From: Chitinophagaceae bacterium
GTDB lineage: Bacteria; Bacteroidota; Bacteroidia; Chitinophagales; Chitinophagaceae
Direction of reading: 5' to 3'
Assembly: GCA_019638625.1 (NCBI GenBank)
Contig: JAHBTK010000002.1
Span: 620,001 to 684,000, forward strand
DNA length: 64,000 bases
A model generated the notes under the pieces. That model searched no databases. It saw only the letters and a list, made by a program, of their open reading frames with translations, and had not been told where the DNA came from. This document shows positions 56,578 to 64,000 of this stretch, piece after piece. A program made the translations under genes and the position numbers. Numbering within the stretch: the stretch's first letter is position 1; the number at the start of each line of letters is the position of its first letter.

Positions 56578-57255
56578 ATGACCAGGATCGGGAGTAATAT
56601 CAAGAAAATACGGACCACCAAAGGACTTAGCCAGCAGGCATTTGCTGACCTGTTTGAGCTGACCAGGGGAAATATCTCTTCCTACGAGGAAAGCAGGGCA
56701 GAGCCGAGGATAGAATCCGTCATAAAAATTGCAAATTATTTTGGCATTCCTGTTGAAAAATTTATCACTGATAACCTGACCATCAACGAGATCCTCCGCT
56801 TCAACGGCGACAAGCTGATGGAGGAAGAAAATCATATCATCAGTCTCCAGTTGCAGGAAGTGCCATTCATCAATGACAATATATATATGAAGGCTTGTCA
56901 TGGCGATCTTAGATTCAACGAATGGGAGAACTTTCCGAAACTGATCTTACCGGAAACCACCAACAACAACCTGGTGGCGCTGACCTTTAACAGCAATATC
57001 CCGCACCATGCTTCGCTGCCGGACTACCAGATGCATGATGTGCTGGTATTCGAAGAGCTGACCCGGCAGAACATCCACCTGTGTCATCACAAAATCGGCC
57101 TCTATGCGTCCGCGGATGAGATTATGATCGGGCAGTACAAAAGCAACGATGGTTCCGTAGAGCTGGTACTGAATGATTTTACCAAACACGCATTTACGTT
57201 TGAGCCCGCCAAACAATTCTGGAAGCTGTTTGCCGTGTACGAGCATAAGGGGTAG
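56578..57255 (+). CDS. XRE-family transcriptional regulator, divergent from the PspA operon
   Basis: A 225-residue protein. Residues about 5-60 form an XRE helix-turn-helix (IGSNIKKIRTTKGLSQQAFA, LTRGNISSYEESRAEPRIES). The C-terminal 140 residues (VPFINDNIYMKACHGDLRFN, HASLPDYQMHDVLVFEELTR) resemble the S24-like or sensor-type fold seen in stand-alone regulators, though I see no clear Ser-Lys protease dyad. Its position, back to back with the operon over about 100 bases, makes it the likely local regulator, possibly autoregulated. The ligand or signal is unknown. Confidence 0.88.
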   Translation: MTRIGSNIKKIRTTKGLSQQAFADLFELTRGNISSYEESRAEPRIESVIKIANYFGIPVEKFITDNLTINEILRFNGDKLMEEENHIISLQLQEVPFINDNIYMKACHGDLRFNEWENFPKLILPETTNNNLVALTFNSNIPHHASLPDYQMHDVLVFEELTRQNIHLCHHKIGLYASADEIMIGQYKSNDGSVELVLNDFTKHAFTFEPAKQFWKLFAVYEHKG

Positions 57256-57429
57256 CAAACAGGGGTCAGCCGGTTTGCCTGGTATTACCCCCCCTATATT
57301 CTTACTTATCTTGTCGGTTTGTATTCCTGTTTTGAAGTTGTACAACAGCGCCTCCTGAAAAAATCTGCAGCTCCCGCAACCATTCATTGCAACAATCCGT
57401 ACTATTATAGGTAAAGTTTTCAGGCAAAT

Positions 57430-58005
57430 TTGGAACAATTGATCAATCTTATAGAGGGATGTACTGGCAATGATGAAAAATGCCAAAGGGTTTTTTATGA
57501 AAAATACCTAGGGTATGTATTGAAGATAGTATACCGGTATATAAGTACATACGAAGCGGCGGGCGAAGCTACCAATGATGCCTTTATAAAAATATTCCGG
57601 TCCCTCAACAAATTTGAATATAATAATTCCGTGAATGTGGAACGGCTTTTACTGGGCTGGATGCGAAAAATTGCTGTGAATACGGCTATTGATTACCTGC
57701 GGGAAAGCCAGGCACATAAGAGATATCAGCCGATCACCGAACTGCCGGAAACGGATAGCAACTACCTGACGGGCACAGATGAAAGAGTGTTATACAAAGA
57801 ATTGATAGAGCTGATCAAGAAACTAAGCCCTGCTTATCGAACGGTTTTCAACATGTATGTAATAGATGGATACACACACCATGAAATTTCAGAAGCATTG
57901 GGGATTTCCGAGGGTACGTCAAAATCAAATCTTGCCAGGGCAAGGGCTATCCTGCAAAAATATCTAGTAAAAAATAACAAGGACAGTCTGCTATGTTTTA
58001 CCTGA
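57430..58005 (+). CDS. ECF-type RNA polymerase sigma-70 factor
   Basis: A 191-residue sigma factor. Region 2 spans about 20-90 (FYEKYLGYVLKIVYRYIST to AFIKIFRSLNKFEY), and region 4 spans about 130-185 (LSPAYRTVFNMYVIDGYTHH and EISEALGISEGTSKSNLARA). No ATG is available near the front, so the start is TTG 57430 (EQLINLIEGCTGNDEK). The last 13 bases overlap the next gene, which has an anti-sigma-like N-terminus, suggesting co-expression and mutual control of the operon that follows. Confidence 0.9.
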   Translation: MEQLINLIEGCTGNDEKCQRVFYEKYLGYVLKIVYRYISTYEAAGEATNDAFIKIFRSLNKFEYNNSVNVERLLLGWMRKIAVNTAIDYLRESQAHKRYQPITELPETDSNYLTGTDERVLYKELIELIKKLSPAYRTVFNMYVIDGYTHHEISEALGISEGTSKSNLARARAILQKYLVKNNKDSLLCFT

Positions 58006-59360
58006 AGAATGATGATATGGAAGAGCTTTTCCGTAAGGCAGCGGAGAGCTACGAGGTGGATACCAGCGGGGCTTCCAATTGGGATGCCGTGCACAAGTCC
58101 CTGCATAAACCAGGTGATTCAGAAAAAGAGGAAAAAGGAAGAAACAAAAAGAAGCGCCGGGTTTTTCTCTGGTGGCTGTTATTGCTTCCGGCCGGCTGGA
58201 TAATTTACAGTGCCGGGAAAAAAACAGAAGCTGGCAGTGCACACACGCTGGTACAGTATGAGCAAGCCGGCCAGACAAACGGGAACAGGCATATTGACAG
58301 GAAAGCCCATAACAGTATACAGGATATGCGTGCTGCCGGAAAAGACCACTATGCCTTACCTGCTAAAGATGATACGGGTGGCAGAAAAAAACACAATGCC
58401 ACAGACGGATCAGCCGGCAAAGAGTACCCGGGTGGGATACGCAAAGGTGCCGCCAATGACAAAACTGACAACCGGGGCAGCAGTCATAGTATACCGGGCG
58501 GCCAAAACAAAGAGACAGTTACCGGGGAGGAGGATCCGAAAAGGTATGATGGCCGGAAAGCGGGCAGAGAAAAGCCAACGGGCGGTACGACCGATGAAGC
58601 CGTACAAAGTATTTCGGGAAGTATCCAACGCATTTTCCGGGAAGACAGGAATAACCTGTACCCGGATGCATTTCAAGGGAGGTTGGTTACAGCGGGCGCT
58701 ACCAGCCGCCCGCTGAATATCACAGACAATGATAGTGCATTTCAAAGCAAAGAAATTGAGGGAATACGGCAACGTTACTTTTACGCGACAGCCCTGTTGG
58801 CCCCGGACCTTAGCAGTGTAAGACTACAACGGATATCAGGAACCGGTAGCAGCATGGGTTTGTTGATAGGGTATAAAACGGGAAAACGCTGGCATTTTGA
58901 AACCGGTGCATTCTGGGAGAGGAAAACGTACTACACAAAAGGCCAATATTTCGATAAAAGCAAGCTGTCGGATTATTACCGTAATGTAGAAATGCTCTTT
59001 GTTGACGGAAGTTGCCGCATGATTACAATTCCCGTAAATGCCAGGTATAACGTATATGCCGGCGACCGAAAAAACTGGTTCGTAAGCTCAGGGGTATCAT
59101 CTTACCTGATAAACCAGGAATACTATGAGTATACTTATCGCCGTCCCGGGGGAGAACCGGCAACAAGAGGATATAAGTATACCAAAGCTGCACAAAACTG
59201 GATGACAGTTATCAATATATCAGTGGGATATGAACAGACCTTCAGGTCATTTAACATTCGGGCTGAGCCGTATCTCAGAATACCAGCTTCCGGTGTTGGT
59301 GTTGGCAACCTTTCCCTGAACAGTGGAGGGCTGTATATCGGAATCGGAAAAAACTTTTAG
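57993..59360 (+). CDS. Membrane-spanning protein with anti-sigma-like N-terminus and beta-barrel-like C-terminus
   Basis: A 455-residue protein of unusual plan. Residues 1-50 (DDMEELFRKAAESYEVDTSG, NWDAVHKSL) resemble the cytoplasmic part of Bacteroidota anti-sigma-like proteins. A basic stretch (NKKKRR) precedes one membrane helix (VFLWWLLLLPAGWIIY, about 57-72). Residues about 75-210 are a low-complexity Gly/Lys/Asp/Thr linker. Residues about 245-455 show alternating strands like a small outer-membrane barrel (GLLIGYKTGKRWHFETGAFW, ending GLYIGIGKNF). It starts inside the sigma gene with AAGGA ahead of the ATG. It may tie the sigma factor to an envelope signal. Confidence 0.8.
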   Translation: MFYLKNDDMEELFRKAAESYEVDTSGASNWDAVHKSLHKPGDSEKEEKGRNKKKRRVFLWWLLLLPAGWIIYSAGKKTEAGSAHTLVQYEQAGQTNGNRHIDRKAHNSIQDMRAAGKDHYALPAKDDTGGRKKHNATDGSAGKEYPGGIRKGAANDKTDNRGSSHSIPGGQNKETVTGEEDPKRYDGRKAGREKPTGGTTDEAVQSISGSIQRIFREDRNNLYPDAFQGRLVTAGATSRPLNITDNDSAFQSKEIEGIRQRYFYATALLAPDLSSVRLQRISGTGSSMGLLIGYKTGKRWHFETGAFWERKTYYTKGQYFDKSKLSDYYRNVEMLFVDGSCRMITIPVNARYNVYAGDRKNWFVSSGVSSYLINQEYYEYTYRRPGGEPATRGYKYTKAAQNWMTVINISVGYEQTFRSFNIRAEPYLRIPASGVGVGNLSLNSGGLYIGIGKNF

Positions 59361-59378
59361 TTATAACGCTTTATTAGG

Positions 59379-59786
59379 ATGCGAAAAAAGTTGATCATTT
59401 TTTTTGCCGTGGCCATTTTTTGCGCCGGATTTGCCTGGTACCGGTTCAATAAGCCGAGGGAGAGCGCTGCCGCCCAGCCTGCTGATATTACGATACATGC
59501 ACAGCGATTGTACGAAATGTACACCAGCAATGAAACGGATGCGGATAAGCGATACCTGAACAAAATAATTGAAGTAAATGGGGTGATAGAAGAGGTGGAG
59601 ACCTATAACAACGATATCATAATCACCCTGGGGCTACAGGCTTCCGGCGGTATCAGTTGCAGGCTTTTCCCCGGAGAAAAGCCGGACGAAAAGCTGATGA
59701 CAAAAGGCAGGGAAGTTACCCTTAAAGGAAAATGTACCGGCTTTAACATCGACGTTAACCTGACAGATTGTGTAATCGTTCAATAA
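59379..59786 (+). CDS. Membrane-anchored OB-fold (tRNA_anti-like) protein
   Basis: A 135-residue protein. An N-terminal helix (LIIFFAVAIFCAGFAWYRF, about 5-23) anchors it or serves as signal. Residues about 40-135 match the OB-fold family called tRNA_anti-like (LYEMYTSNETDADKRYLNKI, IEVNGVIEEVE, VTLKGKCTGFNIDVNLTDC). Despite the name, these exported domains are not linked to tRNA; their ligand is unknown. It begins 18 bases after the upstream gene and ends 11 bases before the cytochrome gene. Confidence 0.88.
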   Translation: MRKKLIIFFAVAIFCAGFAWYRFNKPRESAAAQPADITIHAQRLYEMYTSNETDADKRYLNKIIEVNGVIEEVETYNNDIIITLGLQASGGISCRLFPGEKPDEKLMTKGREVTLKGKCTGFNIDVNLTDCVIVQ

Positions 59787-59797
59787 TAATTATACAC

Positions 59798-60169
59798 ATG
59801 AAATTTAAGTTGTTCTACGTATGGCTTACGGTCTTTGTTCTAGCAGGCGTTTTTTTCTCCTGCTCGAAAGCTTCCGAGGACGAGTTTGAAACAGCACCAT
59901 GCAATACGGATAACATAAAATACGTGGCAGATATATTACCGATCGTCACCACCAACTGCTACGCCTGTCACAGCGATGGCACAGAAACGAATGGGATCAG
60001 CCTGGAAGGGTATCAAAAGCTAAAGATCCAGGTGGACAATGGAAAGTTTCTTGGCGTGGTATCCCATGCGGCGGGATATACCCCAATGCCTTACAGCGCC
60101 CCGAAGCTCTCAAATTGTGATATCAATAAAATAAAAGCCTGGATAGAGGCCGGCGCTCCCGATAATTAA
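59798..60169 (+). CDS. Small c-type cytochrome lipoprotein
   Basis: A 123-residue lipoprotein: lipobox FFSC with Cys 22, then one haem c site CYACH at residues 54-58. The middle (SDGTETNGISLEGYQKLKIQ) and the C-terminus (LSNCDINKIKAWIEAGAPDN) are typical of single-haem periplasmic cytochrome domains. Possible axial methionine: the segment YTPMPYSAP, as in many haem c proteins. The start is ATG 59798 (MKFKLFYVW), not the earlier ATG-like codon inside the OB-fold gene. It would carry electrons at the membrane surface. Confidence 0.88.
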   Translation: MKFKLFYVWLTVFVLAGVFFSCSKASEDEFETAPCNTDNIKYVADILPIVTTNCYACHSDGTETNGISLEGYQKLKIQVDNGKFLGVVSHAAGYTPMPYSAPKLSNCDINKIKAWIEAGAPDN

Positions 60170-60189
60170 TTACCGGAAACCAGATCATT

Positions 60190-60735
60190 ATGAATAAAAT
60201 AGTTGTATGCCTGTCGCTGTCATTCTTTACCTGCATTTCTGTTAACGCCCAGTTATTCATTACCAAAACCGGATTTGCAGGCTTTTATTCCAGCACGCCC
60301 CTGGAAGATATAAAAGCCGAAAATAACCAGGTGGTGGCTATTATTGATATCGGAAAAAAACAGGTTGCTTTTTCCATGCTTTTGAAAAGTTTCACTTTCA
60401 GAAAACAACTGATGCAGGAGCATTTCAATGAAAATTACGTGGAAAGTGATAAATATCCGAAGGCTGTATTTAAGGGAAGCTTTACGGGGGATGTGGATCC
60501 ACAGAAGCAGCAAACCAGTATAGTGCAGGTAGAGGGCATCCTCACATTACATGGCGTAGACCGGAAAATTTCAATACCCGCAACATTTGAAACGGGTAAT
60601 GATACCCTGATCGGTAAGGCCGGCTTTCAACTCAACCCGCAGGATTTCAATATTAAGATACCCTCCCTTGTAAGGGATAAAATTGCTGCATTGATAGACG
60701 TGCAGGTAAGGGTGGAATGTAAATCTTCAAAGTAG
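60190..60735 (+). CDS. YceI-family periplasmic protein
   Basis: A 181-residue secreted protein (signal MNKIVVCLSLSFFTCISVNA, about 1-20) with the YceI lipocalin-like fold. Its blocks include FYSSTPLEDIKAENNQVVAI, MQEHFNENYVESDKYPKAVF, EGILTLHGVDRKISIPATFE and FQLNPQDFNIKIPSLVRDKI. YceI relatives bind polyisoprenoid or quinone-like lipids. It begins 20 bases after the cytochrome gene and lies four bases before the DUF5777 gene, placing a possible lipid or quinone binder among redox proteins. Confidence 0.93.
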   Translation: MNKIVVCLSLSFFTCISVNAQLFITKTGFAGFYSSTPLEDIKAENNQVVAIIDIGKKQVAFSMLLKSFTFRKQLMQEHFNENYVESDKYPKAVFKGSFTGDVDPQKQQTSIVQVEGILTLHGVDRKISIPATFETGNDTLIGKAGFQLNPQDFNIKIPSLVRDKIAALIDVQVRVECKSSK

Positions 60736-60739
60736 CCAT

Positions 60740-61636
60740 ATGAACTTCAAAAAAGTATTGGTATCGGCGCCTGTCGTCCTATTGTGTACGTTGGTTTCTG
60801 CCCAGGAAATCGATCTCCTGCAGATGGCGGAAGACTCACTGCAAACAACCCGTCAACCGGCATATGTCACGGGCACTTTTAAAGGCACGCATATCATCAA
60901 CCTGCAATCCATAGAAGCGCCTGCAGCAGGAGAATTGCTTTTTGTGATCATGCACCGGTTTGGAAAAATAAACGACGGCGGATATGAGCTTTTCGGGTTG
61001 GATAATGCTACAATGCGTATGGGTTTTGACTACGGAATTACCGACCGGGTGGCGGCGGGTATCGGGAGAAGCACTTTTGAAAAAACATTCGATGGCTATA
61101 TTAAGGCGAAGTTGCTAAGGCAGACCGATGGCAGGCAAAAATCGCCGTTGTCTATTTCGGTTTTGACAGGCATTGCATATACTACCCTTAAATATTCCGA
61201 CAAACCTTATTTAAACAGCACGTATAGAACACAGTATACCACACAGCTTTTAATAGCAAGAAAAATAAACCGGAATGTTTCCATACAGCTATCTCCCACC
61301 TGGCTGCACTATAACCTGGTGCCAGCAACAGCGGACAAAAATGATCTGCTGGCTATAGGGGTCGGCGGAAGAGTAAAGATCACCCGCAGAATGAGTATCA
61401 ACGCTGAGTACATCTACCTGCCTGCAAACCAGGTAAAATCACAAACAATATATAATTCTTTCAGTGCAGGATTCGACCTGGAGACCGGCGGTCATGTGTT
61501 TCAGGTACATGTTACCAATTCGCGGGGAATGATTGAACCCGCCTATATAGGGCGCACCACCGGAACCTGGAGCAAGGGTGATATTTATTTCGGGTTTAAT
61601 ATTTCCCGGTCATTTAAACTCAATAAAAGAAAATAG
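60740..61636 (+). CDS. DUF5777-family outer-membrane beta-barrel protein
   Basis: This 298-residue protein has signal MNFKKVLVSAPVVLLCTLVSAQ followed by repeated amphipathic strands. Characteristic pieces are GTFKGTHIINLQSIEAPAAG, LLFVIMHRFGKINDGGYELF, MGFDYGITDRVAAGIGRS and VFQVHVTNSRGMIEPAYIG, ending in FGFNISRSFKL. These match the DUF5777 family of Bacteroidota, which commonly lies beside YceI and cytochrome genes. It probably sits in the outer membrane; its cargo is unknown. Confidence 0.9.
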   Translation: MNFKKVLVSAPVVLLCTLVSAQEIDLLQMAEDSLQTTRQPAYVTGTFKGTHIINLQSIEAPAAGELLFVIMHRFGKINDGGYELFGLDNATMRMGFDYGITDRVAAGIGRSTFEKTFDGYIKAKLLRQTDGRQKSPLSISVLTGIAYTTLKYSDKPYLNSTYRTQYTTQLLIARKINRNVSIQLSPTWLHYNLVPATADKNDLLAIGVGGRVKITRRMSINAEYIYLPANQVKSQTIYNSFSAGFDLETGGHVFQVHVTNSRGMIEPAYIGRTTGTWSKGDIYFGFNISRSFKLNKRK

Positions 61637-61662
61637 TTATTCTTCATTTATAAAAAAATAAT

Positions 61663-62106
61663 ATGGAACGTAGAAGATTTATAACTGACCTGGGGCAAAC
61701 TACTGCAGCAATATGTTCAATAGGGTTTCTGGCGGCCTGTTCTAAATCAGGCGATAACCCAACACCTGATCCGGGCCCGGGGGGCGGCGGCCCTGGGGGT
61801 GGAGGTGCGAGACTCACAGCCAACCTGTCATCGGAGCTTACGGCAATAGGCAGTTCCAAAACCTCAGGCAACGTAATTGTTATCAGAACAGGCGCCGGTA
61901 ATGTAGCTTCTTCATTTTCCGCACTCAGCCTCATCTGTACCCATGAGCAATGTACCATTGCATATGACGCTGCAGCGAGTGACTTCAAATGCCCCTGCCA
62001 CGGCAGTGAGTTCAGCGTTACAGGATCGGTAAACCAAGGGCCGGCCAGCGCACCGCTAACCAAGTATACCGTTACCATCAACGGAAATACACTGACGGTC
62101 AATTAA
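61663..62106 (+). CDS. Exported Rieske [2Fe-2S] lipoprotein
   Basis: A 147-residue protein. The start has a twin-arginine-like run (MERRRFITDL) and a lipobox (LAAC, Cys 26), followed by a Gly/Pro linker (PDPGPGGGGPGGGG). The Rieske domain (about 50-147) has both iron-ligand pairs: Cys92-x-His94 in CTHEQC and Cys110-x-x-His113 in CPCHGS. Cys97 and Cys112 are placed to form the stabilising disulfide. This suggests a high-potential cluster like that of bc-type complexes. It ends the redox operon, 26 bases after DUF5777. Confidence 0.93.
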   Translation: MERRRFITDLGQTTAAICSIGFLAACSKSGDNPTPDPGPGGGGPGGGGARLTANLSSELTAIGSSKTSGNVIVIRTGAGNVASSFSALSLICTHEQCTIAYDAAASDFKCPCHGSEFSVTGSVNQGPASAPLTKYTVTINGNTLTVN

Positions 62107-62290
62107 TCAATAGATTTCCGGAAGCAACATCCCTGTTTGGCTATGAGTTCCCCTTTTTTCAACATTTCGTGGATATTGTCGTTGGGGCGCCTGAAAGATT
62201 ACAGGCGTCTCAGCAATACCTGGTAAGAAAAGAGGTGATTTTGATATGCTCGATGCGCTATAACCATAGTGCAAATGTGAATATTGGCTA

Positions 62291-62701
62291 CTATGCTGGT
62301 GGAGATAAGCCATATGGCCAGTGTACGAATATCAACAATGGAGTCGAACAAACATAGGAGATTTCGAGGTATCCTTCCTTTAGTCGCAACGGGGATGTAA
62401 TCTCACAGGTTTCACCTCTCCCCGGTGAAGACAAAGGCAATGTGACTGGTAACCGGATGGCTGTAATTGCTTGTTTTTCAGTATATTGTGGTGTTTCCAG
62501 GGCCTTAATGTTATTCCACTCCTGCCTTGTAAGCCGGAACATAAAATCAGCCGGAAAACGCTTAATATTCCTCTTGACGGTTTGGTTAAAAACCTTTGTT
62601 TCTACTTCATAAAGGGCCATCAGGTCATAGTCCAGCATTACCCTCTCATTCCTGATCTCATAAATTTTGTTCTGGATAGATTGGATGACTTGCATGTTCA
62701 T
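62291..62701 (-). pseudogene. Truncated ORF6N-domain gene
   Basis: Residues about 1-65 (IQNKIYEIRNERVMLDYDLM, ALYEVETKVFNQTVKRNIKR, FPADFMFRLTRQEW) are a clear ORF6N/KilA-N-type DNA-binding domain found in phage and mobile genes. After NNIKALETPQYTEKQAI the sequence changes to unrelated, low-quality coding (LPLSSPGRGETCEITSPLRL). The usual YAFTEQGVAML part is missing. The last half appears to be a fusion with non-coding DNA, so this is likely a decayed remnant of a mobile gene. Confidence 0.7.
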
Positions 62702-62915
62702 AGGTTAAGAACTTAAAATATAGGCATTTCTAGGATAAACAGTAAATAAGGTTTGCTGAGTCGGGATCATTGTTGGTGGAGTTAAATCGCATAGTCAACG
62801 CACGAACAACAACAGCGTTTAAATATCCCGTTTTTTTGCCCGATGTGTTTGAGCCTGGCGCATGAGTTGTACCTTAGTTATTCATTATTCCGACAACACT
62901 TTTTTTACTTTCATC

Positions 62916-64000
62916 ATGAAACGTTTTATCAGTCTGTTGTTATTCATCTGTTGCTTTTATGCTGTATTACCTGCACAGGTAACGCTGGTCAGCAATAAAA
63001 AGCAGGCAGGCAGGATCATACTCACCTCAGGGGACAGCACGGATGCCGGCGCGGCCCGTTTGCTCCAGGATTTTGTAGCAAGGATTACCGGAACGAAACT
63101 GGCGATCCAAAAAACAGCCCAGGTCAGAAAGAACGATGTTGTTATAGGCAATGAAGGATTGAATACAAATGTGCAGAAAGATCATCTTCCGGAAGACGGA
63201 TTTCGCATAGTGCACAATGATCATACCCTGCGGATGGTTTCCGGAGGTGGAAAAGGAACCATATATGCGGTGGTGAGCCTGCTTGAACGCTACTGCGGGG
63301 TTTCGTACTGGGGAGAGCAGGAATATAGCTTACAGCCGGCTTCCACGCTGGAAATACCGGTAATTGATCTCACGGAAATACCTTCCTTCCGGTACAGGCA
63401 AAGTCAGCATTATGCCATGGCAACAGATCCCGTTTACCGGAACTGGATGCGGTTGAAAACGCCCGGCGAGATATTTGCCGGTAACCTGTGGGTACATACT
63501 TTTGATTTCCTGCTGCCTTCAGCAGTATATGGCGAAGCACACCCGGAATACTATTCTTATTTTAACGGTAAACGCCATCCCGGCAAAGCCAGCCAGTGGT
63601 GTTTGTCCAATCCTGAGGTGCTGGAAATCGTGACCCGAAGGCTGGATTCCGTATTTAAAGCCAATCCTGATAAACATATCATTTCCGTAAGCCAGAACGA
63701 CGGCAATTACACTTTTTGCCAGTGTGAAAAATGCAAGGCGATCGATGATCATGAAGGCGCCCATTCAGGCAGCCTTATACATTTTATGAACAAACTGGCT
63801 GAACGTTTTCCCGATAAAGAAATTTCAACACTGGCCTATTTATATTCCATGAAACCTCCCCGCCATGTGAAGCCGGCCAAAAATGTAAATGTCATGTTGT
63901 GTAGCATCGATTGTGACAGGGAAGTTTCATTAAAGGAAAATGCTTCGGGAAGAGAATTTGCTGAAGCGCTGGAAGGATGGAGCGCCATAACAGAAAACAT
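62916..64000 (+). CDS. DUF4838 family exported protein, N-terminal part (cut by window edge)
   Basis: The frame opens at ATG 62916 and stays open to the end of the window, giving at least 361 residues. A signal peptide (MKRFISLLLFICCFYAVLPA) leads into an N-terminal domain like that of GH20/GH67 enzymes (GAARLLQDFVARITGTKLAI, GGKGTIYAVVSLLERYCGVS). From about residue 150 the sequence matches DUF4838 (FRYRQSQHYAMATDPVYRNW, SQWCLSNPEVLEIVTRRLDS, ISVSQNDGNYTFCQCEKCKA). Such proteins occur in polysaccharide-degradation regions and are thought to act on glycans, though the substrate is not known. Confidence 0.9.
   Translation, partial: MKRFISLLLFICCFYAVLPAQVTLVSNKKQAGRIILTSGDSTDAGAARLLQDFVARITGTKLAIQKTAQVRKNDVVIGNEGLNTNVQKDHLPEDGFRIVHNDHTLRMVSGGGKGTIYAVVSLLERYCGVSYWGEQEYSLQPASTLEIPVIDLTEIPSFRYRQSQHYAMATDPVYRNWMRLKTPGEIFAGNLWVHTFDFLLPSAVYGEAHPEYYSYFNGKRHPGKASQWCLSNPEVLEIVTRRLDSVFKANPDKHIISVSQNDGNYTFCQCEKCKAIDDHEGAHSGSLIHFMNKLAERFPDKEISTLAYLYSMKPPRHVKPAKNVNVMLCSIDCDREVSLKENASGREFAEALEGWSAITEN

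Noticed and set aside
1..64000. tRNA, rRNA, CRISPR arrays and insertion sequences
   Set aside because: I looked in all larger gaps and saw no cloverleaf, no evenly spaced direct repeats and no transposase.

Overview
The window looks like a chromosomal segment of a Bacteroidota bacterium, most likely Chitinophagaceae or a close relative. Three things point there: two SusC/SusD outer-membrane nutrient-uptake pairs, a GldA-type gliding-motility ATPase with TonB receptors carrying carboxypeptidase-like N-terminal domains, and repeated matches to the Bacteroidota promoter element TAnnTTTG just upstream of genes. No rRNA, tRNA, CRISPR array, insertion sequence or prophage was seen. The genus cannot be fixed from sequence alone.

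Layout. Bases 1-11,750: tandem POT peptide transporters (the first cut by the window edge), a HAD phosphatase, a large HEAT-repeat/cytochrome c lipoprotein, acetyl-CoA synthetase divergent from an MFS carrier with a small membrane partner, and gldA. Bases 11,880-16,850: a TonB receptor, then thyA, folA and a methyltransferase. Bases 16,860-28,530 (minus strand): two SusCD pairs, the second visibly more AT-rich, and an M1 aminopeptidase; clear intrinsic terminators split these into units. Bases 29,180-35,330: a CBS-domain PLP enzyme, a C-terminal processing protease, a sugar kinase-murQ pair for cell-wall sugar recovery, and an LpxD-like acyltransferase. Bases 35,410-46,260: an epimerase-like protein, a planctomycete-type DUF1501/DUF1549 pair, an M20 peptidase, methionine aminopeptidase and a UbiD-family decarboxylase.

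Bases 46,480-57,260 are the most interesting part. A minus-strand five-gene operon runs DUF2170 (YjfI-like), PspA/IM30, a membrane OB-fold protein (YqiJ-like), flotillin (YqiK-like) and a 1611-residue DUF3686 AAA+ ATPase. It is headed by a good Bacteroidota promoter, closed by a terminator, and faces a divergently transcribed XRE regulator. The parts suggest a membrane-integrity or envelope-stress machine in which a giant ATPase acts with PspA and flotillin assemblies. Just beyond its end lie a frameshifted HigA-like antitoxin remnant and a small protein resembling Bacteroidota TssD/Hcp tube proteins.

Bases 57,430-62,110 form a tight plus-strand operon: an ECF sigma factor, an unusual protein with an anti-sigma-like N-terminus, one membrane helix and a beta-barrel-like C-terminus, an OB-fold protein, a haem c lipoprotein, a YceI protein, a DUF5777 barrel and a Rieske lipoprotein. 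This reads as a self-regulated periplasmic redox module. The window ends with a truncated ORF6N gene and the first part of a DUF4838 protein that runs off the edge.
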